Assembly (NCBI RefSeq): GCF_002105155.1
Contig: NW_019028981.1
Location: 846,501 to 910,500 of the forward strand
From: Lobosporangium transversale
Lineage: Eukaryota > Mortierellomycota > Mortierellomycetes > Mortierellales > Mortierellaceae
Direction: 5' to 3'
Length of the DNA: 64,000 nucleotides
The translations under genes and the position numbers were made by a program. The first letter of the stretch is position 1; each line of letters begins with the position of its first letter. A model generated the notes under the pieces. That model did not search any database and was not told the DNA's origin. It saw nothing but the letters and a program-made list of their open reading frames with translations. Shown here one piece after another: positions 1 to 11,700 of this stretch.

Positions 1-336
1 AACCTCGGATTAAACGTAAAGGTTAGTGGAGGAGGAGAGTGAGAGAAAGGTGTAAACAAATATTGTGAAGAAAGTAATGTGTGGGATAATAATGTTGGTA
101 TATAATTTTATGATGATGGATGATTAATTAATTTTTATGCTGCGGCAGGAATAAAAAACAAGGCAAGAAGCTTAAATTTTGCACCACACTGTGTACGTAA
201 TTTATTTTTAGTGAGCACACTCTTCATTTTTCTCTCACACATTCTCTCAATCATTTTCTCTCTTTTTTCTTAATCTTTAGTGTCCATTATTTTTCTTTTT
301 TTTTTTTTTTTTTTTTTTGCGCGCAATTATACCAAA
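1..336. other. Non-coding flank upstream of the CRN pseudogene
   Basis: No gene is visible here. The stretch is AT-rich, with a pyrimidine-rich segment (about 220-300) and a long poly-T run (about 296-318) just before the first ATG of the CRN-like gene. Similar poly-T or poly-A runs recur across the window at transposon ends and in introns. The region may include the promoter of the CRN gene, but no clear TATA or other motif can be defended. Confidence 0.5.
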
Positions 337-2876
337 ATGACAACCCAAAAAATTAAACTCTTTTGTATTTCGATGGGGATCCCACTGCATTTCCTTTGAG
401 CTTGGCTTTCGACGCTCAAGGACGCGATTAAAGAAAAACAATCACCTTTTGCTTGACGACATCCGCGCAAGTGACTTAGTTCTCCATCATGTTTCGATCT
501 CTTCTGCGCCAAAAAGACTAATTACACTCAACAATCTAACTGCTGATGAGAGAAAGAAACTTGAGGAGCTGGAAGATCCAACTAGCGAGATCTCTGTCTT
601 TGGCACCACACCAGCAAAGAAAGCCATCCATGTCATTGTTCAGCGTCCATCTGCAGGTAAGCGCTGTTCTTATTTGTTCAATTACACTGATGATTATGAT
701 GATGACGCGTCTAATTACTTTTTTTTTTTTTTTTTTTTTTTCCAATTAGTCGCCCCAACAAGTATAATCAACCAAGTATAATAGTACATTCGTCTTCTCC
801 TCCAATCAGCCGAACGTCATCTCCATCTCGTAAGTGATGTCCATCGAATTACTCTTCATTCTTTCGCAGTATGGCTATATTAAGAATTCAATTTAATTAA
901 TTAGAGGACTTGGAGGCATCAATGAGGAGAATCACCGATACTTTTTTGCTCAGGAATCACCAGCGACTATTTTCCTAGTGGAGTATCTTAAACTCATCTC
1001 TGGTGGTGCAACAAGGGAGGGGATACGCAAGTTGTCCAAAGGGTCAATCAATCAAGGTCCTTGACAACGTATGTGAAAAACTCCATACTGGCGGAGTAGC
1101 AGATAGTCTCATTTACATTATTGTTGAAGTACCGAAGCGAGGTATGTCTTTAGTTCTTGTTGGTGGTCGACTGATGTTTTCGATTTAAGGCTTCAAAACT
1201 ACCTTCTGAAACTATTCTATTTGTTTATATTTTAACAAACAGTTTCGAAAAGGGATCGAGATCAGCTAGAGAATGACGAGAGTGATAGGAGTTCCCTCAA
1301 AAAGGCCAAGCTAGAAAACATGAGCCTACTGGAGACGATTAGTGCAGCAGGACTTGCCCAAAAGGCTTTAATAAACGGTGTTCCACGCCTGCGGAGCCTT
1401 ATGAGTAAAGAACTGGTTTCAATACTTAAAAATATTGGCGCCATGGTGGGAGAGGATAACCACTACTATTCAGTACCCTAAACTACCACTTCCCTCCAAA
1501 ACGCATCATTTCAAGAAATCGACGTGATATCCAGCCCTTGGGGGACAAAGCTTTCTGTGATCAACATGAATGATCTGTACGTAAGGTCAGCTTTCAAAAA
1601 ACTCTACGACACGGTCGTCAAGGATTTTTATATAAATAGAGATGATAGAGAGCCTGCAACCAAAATTGTTGTCACAGGGACAGCCGGTATAGGGAAATCA
1701 TCCTTTCTCGTATACTTCGCCATCCGGCTGCTTGCCGTTAGCAATGAGGAAGACCCGCCTATTACCATCATCCAGAAAAAGGAAAGTTCAAAGTGCTATG
1801 CTTTCGGTGGACGATATGTTGTTCGATATGGGGACATGGAGGATTTCATGCCCTTCCTGCAACTATCCAACACTTGGTTCCCAGTCGACAGTGCACCATC
1901 ACCAGAGCTCACACAAGCCAGGACTATCTTCTCGGTATCACCAAGAACTTTACTTTCTAGCGCGAATGGGTACCAAGAAATCATGAAGAGGGTGATATGG
2001 AAGTACCACATGGCTCCATGGGAACCGAGAATAATGGGAAAATAGGCGATGCCGAGTCGGAAGCATTAGAACGCGTTGAGCTTGCTTTATCCAACCTCCG
2101 GGATGATGTATCAAATATAATAATACAGTATACACAGGGCCGGGATTCATTGGAGTTTAGCAGCCAGATTTTTCACCGTTATCCAACAAACGATCATAAA
2201 GGATTCGAATTACGACAGGCTTCTAATGATGTCATGCAAAAGGTGTATACTTTATCGGACGAGAGTACCCGTGCCAAGGTGTTGAGAATGCTCGTCGATG
2301 GTAATCCACTAGGCAAAGGAGTAATGTTCCAAAACTATGTGCAGCGTATACTGCGGCTGGGCGGTCGTAGCTTTAAGGCCAAGAGCATTGATGATGGCAC
2401 TGAGATAACTATTGAAGTCGGAGAAGGCCCGAAAACCAAATTCATTCATACTTAGGATGAATATGTGAAGGACGATATGGAAGGATCATTGTGCCTGCCA
2501 AAGAGTAAGACCTTTTCTTGTGTGGATATGTCAATAGCTCCGAAATATGTATCTACTCCAGATTACGACGAACAAGAAACATGGCATCAAAAGTGAAAAC
2601 TTCAAGAAGCTTCTGAAAACTCTGCAAGATAAAAAGTGGATTGGCTCCTCTGACGAGATTGCATTTATTTTTATAGTCCCGCAAGACATGGTCGAGGAGT
2701 TCAAGAAACAAACTTACAGAACTGGAGCAGATCGTGTGGATCCTAGGCCGACAATCGAATTAAAAAATATCAAGCAACATGTTTTGGCGGTTGATCTGCA
2801 AGATGAGCTCTGGAGATGCAGGAAGAAGGCAGGCCAGACGGACAACCCAAATGAAAGTAGAATTGTAAATCAATAA
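337..2876 (+). pseudogene. Crinkler (CRN)-family protein, decayed
   Basis: CRN-type proteins combine an N-terminal ubiquitin-like header with a P-loop NTPase and often a nuclease-like C-terminal domain. All three parts can be seen. A header starts at ATG 337 and ends near 656 with IHVIVQRPS. A Walker A motif GTAGIGKS lies at about 1677-1700. A C-terminal segment at 2457-2876 contains CVDMSIAP, KKLLKTL and IFIVPQD, typical of the REase-like CRN tail. Plausible GT-AG introns are 657-749, 830-904 and 1142-1242. The gene is broken: several single-base shifts fall in the header between about 377 and 455, stops follow exon 2, exon 3 is shifted near 950, an in-frame TAA lies at 1479, and frame changes occur near 2000 and 2550. 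CRN proteins are known from oomycetes, chytrids and Mucoromycota as effector-like or NTPase-nuclease proteins. The role in this organism is unknown. Family call is fairly sure; loss of function is inferred from the breaks. Confidence 0.8.
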
Positions 2877-2929
2877 AGTCAATGTACTCTGATAGAGGAA
2901 CTAAATCGTGATTGATTTCCTCCCGCATT

Positions 2930-3620
2930 TGTTTTCACATCTTTCTCATTTTCTCCTCCACCTCAACGGCACCTTTAACGTTCATTCGAGGTAATTATTC
3001 TTGATTCGCTTCTTTAATTGCTTGATTACTTTCAACATGCCTAAATCTCAGTTGAACTTTTCAAATGAACTACATTGGATCCGCAATGAAGACGAAGAAC
3101 ACTAACGTTGCTCCCGTTTACTGGATATAGGTGGCTTTACGGAGGAGGAGCTACGAAAGCTTCGCTGTACTTTCGAAACATGGAAGATTAATAAGGCTCA
3201 ACTGCGTTAGTGAATGGTTCAGAGCCATTTGCAAGTGGTTCTATTAATAATAATATTCATTTGTACGTTTGAAAATCATGTGTCCCAATCTTCTGTTGGT
3301 TTATAGAATGACATGCTAATATAACGTAACCTTTTAATTTTGTATTCATTTAGTCCTAACGCTGAATCGAAGCTTCAGAAACGTCGGCGGATCAAAGCTG
3401 ACCGTCCTGATGTCATCGTTAAGCTTCGAGGATATGAGGCTTTTTTCGGTGAAGTAACAGGTCCTTCACAGGCAAGCAACATCTCTAAACGCGCTTGGGA
3501 TACTTTCAGATGGGCGCGTTCGCAAAGTCATTTCTGGAAAATGGCAACGATATTGCTCCCATCACCCAAGTGATCTACACCTCTGGATCATACATTCGCC
3601 TGAACGTTAATTAAATAGGC
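2930..3620 (+). pseudogene. Broken paralogue of the 6.6-15.0 kb host gene family
   Basis: A start at 3037 opens MPKSQLNFS...ELHWIRNED, which closely matches the N-terminus of the gene starting at 6603 (MPKAHMNFS...ELHWIRNED). GGFTEEEL and WKINKAQ follow as in that gene, but the middle is deleted and the frame breaks near 3100 and 3210. A second piece at 3355-3614 encodes RRRIKADRPDVIVKLRGYEA, then FFGEVTGPS, and after a one-base shift ITQVIYTSGSYIRLNV. That second piece resembles a family of uncharacterised Mucoromycota proteins with a PD...E core. The leader sequence at about 2940-3030 recurs near 4615-4690, which suggests repeated duplication of this locus. The function is unknown. Confidence 0.6.
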
Positions 3621-3708
3621 AAATATGTCACACAAGTATCGCTCAATGACATTCTTCTCCCAAATGTTATTGGATCAGGTTATTTTAAATCGAGAGAAGA
3701 ATGCTGCT

Positions 3709-4435
3709 GATCTGCAACCAGAGGAAATAAACATCCGCCTTTGAACTTAAAATCACTTAATTCCTATATATAATTCACATGATAATAAATATTTTTTGAG
3801 GGTTCCTATTCGTGTGCGAAAAGACATGTAGATATCCATGGTTTCACGTTTTCTGACGAAGGTCAGTTTCCGTAGTAAAGTAATAAGTGCACCAAGACAG
3901 AGTATATGACTAATCTAGGCAACCATTTCATAATTAGTTTTGCAATACTTGGTAAAAACGAGAGCACGACACAGAGACACTCAAAACTCACAAAACCCTC
4001 AGGTTATTTGTATTTTTCAATTACGAATCCAACGGCCATAGAATCACTACCAGTTACATATACAGAAAAAAAAAAATTTTTTAAAGGAAAAGCGGGCAGG
4101 TGGTGGAAAATAGTGAATTTTCGATACTCTACGGCCATTTACTCAAGAACTGCCTCTCACGGTTCGGGTGCTATAATCTATTGGGTGTGTCAAAAATGGC
4201 ATAATTTTGGTTTTTTTATACTTCCAATACTTTGTACAAGTGCTACTCCATGAATCCTGAACGGACCCCCTTAGGACCTATCTTAAACGAAAGACAATAG
4301 GCTCTTCTACCGACCATCCCAAAGACATCTGCTTTCCAGCGCTCTATCAGGAATATCGTTATTGATTTATATCTGAGAGTTGAGCAAGAACAATCGATTT
4401 GCGTTATTTTTTTTTTGACGAACGCGTGAAGACGG

Positions 4436-4466
<31 letters not shown>

Positions 4467-4530
4467 ATGACGTATAAGAATCACTTTTATTATTCCCCTT
4501 AAAGTCGCACATTTAAAAGAATTCTTCGTT
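3709..4530 (+). mobile_element. Internally deleted (non-autonomous) MULE derivative
   Basis: The first 700 bp resemble the 3' subterminal DNA of the MULE at 23.2-24.3 kb and its relative at 19.1-20.2 kb. Shared text includes the run around GAGGAAATAAA near 3720 and the stretch around 3910-4060. The last part (about 4410-4530) matches the opposite, 5' end of the same MULE: an ACGCGTGAA-like block, a poly-A run, then GACGTATAAGAATC and a TTATTATTCCCCTTA end. The two ends are fused with the whole transposase gene missing. This is the structure expected of a deletion derivative that depends on a full element for movement. Exact ends and TSD could not be fixed. Confidence 0.65.
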
Positions 4531-4983
4531 TCCTCAAAGTGTCTAATCATCCTTTCTTTCGTCCCATTTTCCCCTCTTTTACTTGATTAACCCTCGCAAT
4601 CTTTGTTTACACATTTTTCTCCTGCAACACAACTGCACCTTTATTTGAGGTAATTAATCTTAATTCGCTTCTTTAATTGATTGATTATTGGCTGAAGACT
4701 TGATTTCGCGTTAAATTTCTTCCATTGCCACTCCGCTTCTCTTTTACGCTCTCTCTGCACACCACTCTCTCACTTTTTTTTTTTTTTTACCTCACTCTGT
4801 ACACGTTTATCGTTCTCCCTCATTACGTGCCTTTTACATTCACTGCTCTCTTTGCATTCCTTCTTTTTTCACCCTCACAATTCTTCTCGTTTTCTTTGCG
4901 CACTAATTTATTTTTTTCCTTTTCCTCGACGTCTATTTATTTTTTCTCACCCTTCGCACACCATTTCTCAATCACACACCCAT
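4531..4983. other. Leader-like duplicate and pyrimidine-rich DNA, no gene
   Basis: Positions 4600-4690 repeat the untranslated leader seen at 2930-3030, but no coding part follows. From about 4735 to 4975 the + strand is strongly pyrimidine-rich. Its open frames are phenylalanine-, serine- and leucine-rich translations of this bias and are not convincing proteins. Confidence 0.5.
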
Positions 4984-4991
4984 CTGGGTAT

Positions 4992-5088
4992 CAGTGCTCC
5001 TATTTGAACTGAAATTTTGTCAATTATGATGTTTCAGATTAAAAAAATAAATATCAATTGACAAATTTCAGTTCGAATAGGAGCACTG
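4992..5088. mobile_element. hAT-type MITE, copy 1 (97 bp)
   Basis: This short, almost fully palindromic element begins CAGTGCTCC and ends GGAGCACTG, with arms of about 34 bp. The direct repeat CTGGGTAT flanks it on both sides (4984-4991 and 5089-5096). An 8-bp TSD and a CAGTG terminus are the hallmarks of the hAT superfamily. Two further copies lie at 17205 and 23044. The same TAGGAGCACTG end closes the hAT transposon at 38086. Confidence 0.9.
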
Positions 5089-5360
5089 CTGGGTATATTA
5101 CTCTCTCACGCGCCTTGTTCGTTCTACTTTACTGCCACCTCCTCGCTCAACATCCTTATCATCTTTGCACTTTCAAATGAAATTACTTGACGTTTTAATG
5201 CCTTGGGAATAACTCACTTTATTCTATATCCAAATTGTTAGACTCACTCTCATCACCTTCTACGCTTAATCGTCACACTATCGTACAAGTACACGGTTGT
5301 TTTTTTATTTTTTTATTTATTTGTTATTTTATTTATTATTTTGTTTTCATTCTTGCAAGG

Positions 5361-5800
5361 CAGCACCTCGTGCCACTTCGATGTTTTATCGTTGAGGCAT
5401 CATGTCGAAACCACTCCAGCTATTTGATACATTTCCTCCTTAGCCTACTCAATTAGTGTAATTGAGGTAGCTGCTCAAAGTTGAAGCTAATCGCTTGGCT
5501 GTTGTGCGCTCGCTGTCTTGTTTAGTGATAACACCTCGTGCCTTCTTGATGTTTTATCATTAGGACATCATGTCTAAACCACCTTGGCCTTTTGACGCGT
5601 TTCCACCTTGGTCTACTCAATTAGTGTAATTGAGGTAGTTCTGAAGTAGAAATCAAACTCTTGGCTCCTGTGCGCTCGTTATCACTACAGCACCTCGTCT
5701 CATCTTGATGTTTATCATGGTGGGATCATGTCAAAACCACTCCAGCCATTAGTGTATTTGAGGAAGCTGCTCAAAGCACTTGGCTCTTGTGTGCTCGCTG
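5361..5800. repeat. Three tandem copies of a ~165-bp repeat
   Basis: Degenerate copies begin near 5361, 5530 and 5689 with a CACCTCGTG-like phrase. Each continues with GATGTTT(TA)TC, ATCATGTC(G/T)AAACCAC, a TTAGTGTA...TTGAGG block and TTGGCT...TGTGCGCTCG. The periods are about 169 and 160 bp. No protein frame is shared by the copies. The role is unknown; it may be an old satellite or part of an unrecognised mobile element. Confidence 0.75.
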
Positions 5801-6602
5801 GTCTTCTTGCTTTTAAATTCTTTTGTTGTGGAAACAATCCAATCCGTTTGATTACTGTTCTTATTGATTAATGTACAACACTAGGATACCTGTCAGAGAT
5901 AGATAATCTCTGAGGGCACGTTTTGTAGATTTTCTACTGATTTAATATGTGTAAGTCGTGTAAACAATGGTCACTCACATGGACAAGGGAGGTTAGGATT
6001 AAGATGATGTCATTACGGCAAGAACTAATGATAATCTTGATGCGATCTAATAGCTAATGCAAGCAAACCGATGCTGCGCAATCCGCAGCAAGACCAGATG
6101 ACTCATCCGCATGACTCCAAATTGACCAATGATATTCCGGAAGACAAACAAGTGGAGAGTACCCTATCCGATGCCAAGACTACGACTAGTAATCAATCAT
6201 CAAATGAGGAAGACTCTGCCACCTCAACCAAGACATATAATAGTCTAGAAGTACCATCTCATATCAAGTAGCAATAAACACCTTATCTTTACTATACTTG
6301 CTTCCCTCACCTTTGCCCACATATTTCTCTTGATCCTTTGCCCACATACTTCTCTTAATCCCTTGCCCACTTACTTCTCTTGATCCCTTGCACACTACCT
6401 GGTTAGTTACCTAGTCTTCCTCTAGTCTGGCTTTATTGCACATCATATCTTTACTATAATTTGCTTCCTCCATCCTTGACCACACTTCTCTTGTTCCTTG
6501 AACCCAACTGGTTAGTTACCTTGTCTTCTTTTAAGCTGACTTTATTACAATATCTCTGCAATCACTATCAATTTTTTGCAAAAATTATTAGGTACTTTCA
6601 AT
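5801..6602. other. Intergenic DNA with a short tandem repeat
   Basis: A 25-bp unit (CTTTGCCCACATACTTCTC plus TTRATC) repeats about three and a half times at 6314-6405. Its flanks carry a partial duplication: CTGGTTAGTTACC occurs near 6400 and again near 6505. A 66-codon open frame at 6071-6271 is rich in S, T, N and D and has no recognisable feature, so it is not called as a gene. The stretch just before 6603 may be the promoter or leader of the host gene. Confidence 0.5.
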
Positions 6603-8518
6603 ATGCCTAAAGCCCACATGAACTTTTCTAAAGAGGAACTACATTGGATCCGCAATGAAGACAAGATATCTCCCGAAATATACTTCAAAAAATTCAGATC
6701 AGGCGCTCATAAATCTCACGAAGAACACCAGCGTTACTCCCGTTTACTGGGTATAGGTGGTTTTACGGAGGAGGAACTAGGAAAGCTTCGTAATGCTTTC
6801 GAATCATGGAAAATTAACAAGGCTGCTCAATTCTGGATGGATCGCAGTTCAAGAGATTCACAAATCAGAACAGCAGCTGTGTTAGTAAAGGGTTCGGAGG
6901 CATTCGCAAGCGGTTCCATTAATAGAAACAAATGGGATGAACTGGATGCGCAAGACGAGGAGCAAGGTATGCTTTTGGAACTGTGCCTATTTTTTCATAT
7001 GATTTTTTTCTTCTTTTTTTAACTCCTTATTGACAATAGTTAGCCGCAAGCGCCCACAGGAAATCCTTAGAAACAGCAACAAACTGTCAAAGTCACAACG
7101 GAGCGATGGTGAGTGCCTTTATGGATTGGCTGAAGTATTACTGTTTGTATTAATATTGTTATTATTAATTATTGTCATTATTAATTATTATAACTGACTG
7201 TTTTGCCCATATTCTGTAATAGCAGCAGAGGCTGGATTGAAGGAAAATAAATACGTGGGACATTCCGATACGTACACTGAGGTAGATGGTTCAAGTCCGC
7301 AGATCGATGAGCAAATTCCTTCTTCAGGTAAAATGATGCGAAATATATTTATATGCAAATAAGTATAGTATGGTCTTTAATTATAGTATTTGCCAATTAG
7401 ATACGGCAGCGACAACCACGACCGTTCCTACCAAGCTCGACAAGGTAATGATTGCGTCGACAGCTGCTCCGAGGACTAAGGTAAATGCGCATTGAATATG
7501 TTAATACATTTTTCAACCTGAAGTGTAATACCATGTTTTATCATATAAGTCAACCGGTTGACTGTTTATTTTATGAACCAACTGTGCTTATGAAGTCTGC
7601 GAAGCCATATAATGGACACAAACTAACTGCTTCTTAACAATCTTGCTAGAATGCCAAAAAGCAATCTGAGGATAGAAGCAGAATTAAGCAAGCGGCGCAG
7701 GGTTAGCTTCGGTTCTACAGTCTCCACCACAACAACAACCTCTGGTTCACTCTACTCATACCATGGATCGGAGACGTCCTCAGAGTCGGATAGGTATGTC
7801 TACCACTTTCTTGGAGGGAGTGGCCGAGAGGACTCCATACTCGAAACATCATGGATGTACAATGGTGTCGACATCAGCAAGGACCTAATGACATTCCGAG
7901 ATCGCATAGTTCGAGAGAACTATGGGATCTCGCGGCCCCATGAGATGCTGTACGTTTTATTTTATTATTTCATTCTTTGCCTTGCAGCGCCTTTCCTCTT
8001 CTATCTTGTACTAAAGACTACTGACCGCGTTGTCTGATAGCGTTATCAACTTTATCTTCCTTCTGGAGTCGGAGAACCAGATTTGGGGCTTGCAGGGGGA
8101 GGTCCAAGACCATGTTTGGGAGTCCATGTGGGACTCTGTGGGCAAGAAAAAGATCAATAACTTCAAGTCTACCATGATCATTGAGTGCCACAAATGGGCA
8201 GCGCTGGTAGCAAGTAACAACTTCGACGAGTACTCAAAGCTTTTGAGAAGCAACCCTCCCTGTTTTCCTCTTCTCCACCAGGTCCTGCTGCAGCTGATCT
8301 CGTCGCAACAGCTATGGACATTTTCTAGCCTTGAGAATGAGGCAACTTTTATTCGATACCTCATCGACCCCTGCTTGAATGTGACATTTGGGTCGATCAA
8401 GCATACGAGCAGCAAGTGGTATGTAATGTTCTAAGCCTTGTGTTGTGAATATCTTTTGTTCAAGAAGTCGCTAATGCTCTCTTCCTTATATTTTAAAAGG
8501 ACAACTGTGCTGGATGAA
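6603..8518 (+). pseudogene. Host gene with possible PD-(D/E)XK-like motif, 5' part, split by element A1
   Basis: The start codon at 6603 opens MPKAHMNFSKEELHWIRNED, matching the broken paralogue at 3037. Exons that read well are 6603-6966, 7040-7108, about 7223-7327, 7401-7480, about 7650-7949, 8041-8418 and 8500 onward, separated by GT-AG introns. The phase between 7480 and 7650 could not be reconciled, so one exon boundary there is uncertain. The middle has a basic, serine-rich segment (RRRVSFGSTVS). It is followed by a conserved-looking domain with MYNGVDISKDLMTFRD and a helix-rich stretch to 8418. The last exon is cut after VLDE by a retrotransposon with TSD ATGAA at 8514-8518 and 14329-14333. 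The function is unknown. The disruption probably destroys the gene unless the element is spliced out. Confidence 0.7.
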
Positions 8519-8713
8519 TGCAAAAATCAAGGTAGTGTTCTAGGGGGATCTAAGGGTGCAATAAAGGTATCTTTATTCAGGGGGAACTATGCTACAGAAC
8601 TAGATAGAAAAGTAGACCTATTTATACTAGTTAATATCCTGTTGCAAGGAATGCTCTAGAAATATGGGCGAAATACTATGTTGCACAAAATTATTATAGT
8701 GATTTCGCTTGCA
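8519..8713 (-). repeat. A1 3' LTR
   Basis: The 195-bp LTR is bounded by TG...CA, with the inverted ends TGCAA and TTGCA. The adjacent purine tract, read on the minus strand as GACGGGAAGGA and ending at 8714, fits the plus-strand primer site. Confidence 0.93.
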
Positions 8714-8737
8714 TCCTTCCCGTCATGAAGAAACCTA

Positions 8738-11700
8738 TTATCTTGTTTTTCTTGAAGCCTCAAAGACGGCAAGCGCCTCTTTAGCGTTTGCGAGCGAAGA
8801 TTTTGTTTCCCAAGTGGCTTCATCTAATGGATAGCCTTTCCAAAGAACGAGCCACTTAGGAGTTTTGCCAAACATTTTGAAGTCAATGATTTTGTCGACT
8901 TCATACTCCTCTTCTCCATCTACAAGCTCGGGGGCAGGGCGTGGTGGTAAGCGGTCGCCGAATTCACGAGGTGACTCAATATAGGGGCGAAGCAGATCGG
9001 CATTAAAGACTGGATGCTGATGCATGTCAGGCGGTAGTTCCAGCTTGTAGGCATTTTCATTGACCTTCGAAATGATCTTGTAAGGGCCTATGTACTCAGG
9101 TTCCAGTTTCTGCGACGGCCTATTTTTATGTCCCGCGACAGAGATGTTTTCCGAGCTTAAGAGCACCATGTCACCCACAGCAAACGTAGCAGGCCTGCGA
9201 GTTTTGTCCGCTTGGGCCTTTTGCCTATTCTGCGCTTCGATGATGGCATCCTGAGCTAGCGCCAAATTCATCGACTGGGTTCGAACAAAATCACTGACAG
9301 CCGGAACATTGGTATCAGGTGGCTTTAAAAGAGATCCAGGGACTAGTGGATGGTGACCATAGTTCAGAAAGAATGGGGAGAAGCCTGTCGTAGGATTGAC
9401 AGAGTTGTTGTATGCGAACTCCATCATAGGCAGTAAAAGATCCCAGTCGTTTTGCTTGTACGATATGTAAGAGCGGAGCATTTCTTCTAATGTTCTGTTG
9501 GCGCGCTCTGTTTGTCCGTCTGATTGTGGATGGAAGGCAGTAGACATGTTAAGTTTGGTGCCCATGAGCTTCATCAACGTTGTCCAGAACTTGCCGGTGA
9601 AACGTGAATCTCTGTCTGACACAATTGTCCGAGGCATGCCGTGCAGTCTAAAAACATTGTCGAAAAAGAGTCGTGCAACATCAGAGGCAGTGTCGGTAGT
9701 TCGGCTAGCGCAGAAATGAACTTGCTTGGACAGTTTGTCCACAAAGACCGTAATCGCGTCAAAACCTCTGGCTGTCTTCGGAAGCTTGACAATGAAGTCC
9801 ATTGTTACAGTATCCCATCGTTGGCTTGGAATTGCCAAAGGTTGGAAAAGCCCTGCAGGAGGCTTTAGTGAAGGCTTGTTACGCTGGCATTGCTCACAGG
9901 AAGCAATGTATTTTTTTATATCCCTCGCCATGCGTGGCCAAAAATATGTTCGTCGCATGCTACTGTACGTTTTATCGAATCCCAAGTGACCTGATATAGG
10001 AGCGTCGTGAGCGTCATGCAAGAGTTGTGAACGGAGTCCGTCGTCCTTGGGTATGCAGAGGCGAGGGCCTTGTCCAGCGTTGATCCAGAGTAGACCATCC
10101 ACCACGAAGTAACGATCCGAGGTAGAGGCATCCTTATACTGATGCACGAGGGGACCTAGAATTGGATCGTGTAGGTAGCAACTGGCTAGTTGTTTTCGAA
10201 TGCCAGGGTCTAGATTGATATCCAAGGAGTTCAAAGTAGTAGGTGTAGCCTCCAAGTCCTTGAGGTCCGGTCTTCGTGAAAGAGCATCAGGGACGACGTT
10301 ATCTTTACCAGGTTTATACTTGAATACGAAATCATACTCTTGAAGCAACTCCATCCATCTTGCTTGTCTGCGAGTCAAGTTCGGCTGGCTAGGAAAATGT
10401 TGTAGAGTGGCATGGTTGGTATAAACGACAAAGTGAGAACCATCAAGGTAGTATCGCCATGTCTTCAGAGCATGCACCACAGCCAGCAGTTCTTGTTCGT
10501 GTGTAGGATAGTTGCGTTCCGCTGGGTTGAGCTTGCGTGAAGTAAAAGCTACTGGTCGTGATTCACCATTTTGGTCCGTCTGGAACAGGACAGCACCAAC
10601 TGCAAAGCCTGAAGCGTCTGTTTCGACTGCTGTAGAGAGGGCAGGATCGAATATCCTAAGAACTGGTGCTGAGCTCACTGCTCTTTTCAAAGTCTCAAAG
10701 GCGTCTTGTTGAGATTTTCCCCAGTGGAATTCCTTATTGGAGCCTAACAATTGTGTGAGGGGAAGAGCAATATCAGCGTAATGAGAAATGTACTGATGGT
10801 AAAAATTAGTCAAACCAAGGAATTGCATCACATGTCGTTGGGTTGTTGGTACTGGCCATTCCCTTATTGCCTTGACAAGTCCGCCATTCGTCTTGAGTCC
10901 ATCCTTGGATATGACATGGCCTAGGAACTCAGTCTCTTCCTGCATGAAGGAACACTTGGATAATTTACAATAAAGCCCAGCTTGACGCAAGAGGGAGAGT
11001 ACTTGTCGGATGTGCTCTAAGTGATCTTTCTCGTTATCGGAGTAAATTAAAATATCATCGAGATACACAACAACACATTTATCAAGAAGTGGATCAAGTA
11101 CGTTACGCATCATAGTCGAGAACGCTGCAGGTGCATTTGTAAGACCGAAAGGCACGACGTTAAACTCGTAGTGGCCATAGCGAGTTCGGAACGCGGTCTT
11201 GTGTTTATCATCAGGATGGACACGCATCTGATGATAGCCCGAGAGTAGATCCAGCTTGGTAAAACATTTAGCTGTTCTGAATCTGTCGATCAATTCATCG
11301 ATCCGTGGTAAGGGGTACCTGTTTTTCTTTGTGATCTTGTTCAGGCCCCGATAATCAACACACATTCGAAGCGAGCCATCCTTTTTCTTCACAAAGAGGA
11401 CTGGAGCACCGTATGGTGAGGTGCTCGGTGAGATTAATCCTTTTTGTAAAAGATCAGTTAGCTGCTTCTTCAGTTCATCAAGCTCAGCGATCGACAATCT
11501 GATGACAGGTCGGACAGGTGGGTCAGCATAAGGGTCAGTCTCTATACGCATGCTATCACCTCTGTCAGGGGGAAGGCCATCGGGAAGCGTTGTAGGAAAG
11601 ACATCAGGGAATTCGACTTGAACGATTTGCTTGATAGAGTCCGGTAGTTCAGAACTACTGCTAGAGACAGGTACTGGAACTCGAACTTGGGTGAGGAATA

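Noticed and set aside
4725-5012. 95-codon + strand frame
   Set aside because: Low-complexity pyrimidine translation that runs into the hAT MITE.
6071-6271. 66-codon open frame
   Set aside because: Short, polar, no relative in the window and no splice support. It cannot be told from chance.
9498-10131. Several open frames on the strand opposite to A1 pol
   Set aside because: They mirror the conserved pol coding sequence and recur only because A2 repeats it. No independent feature.
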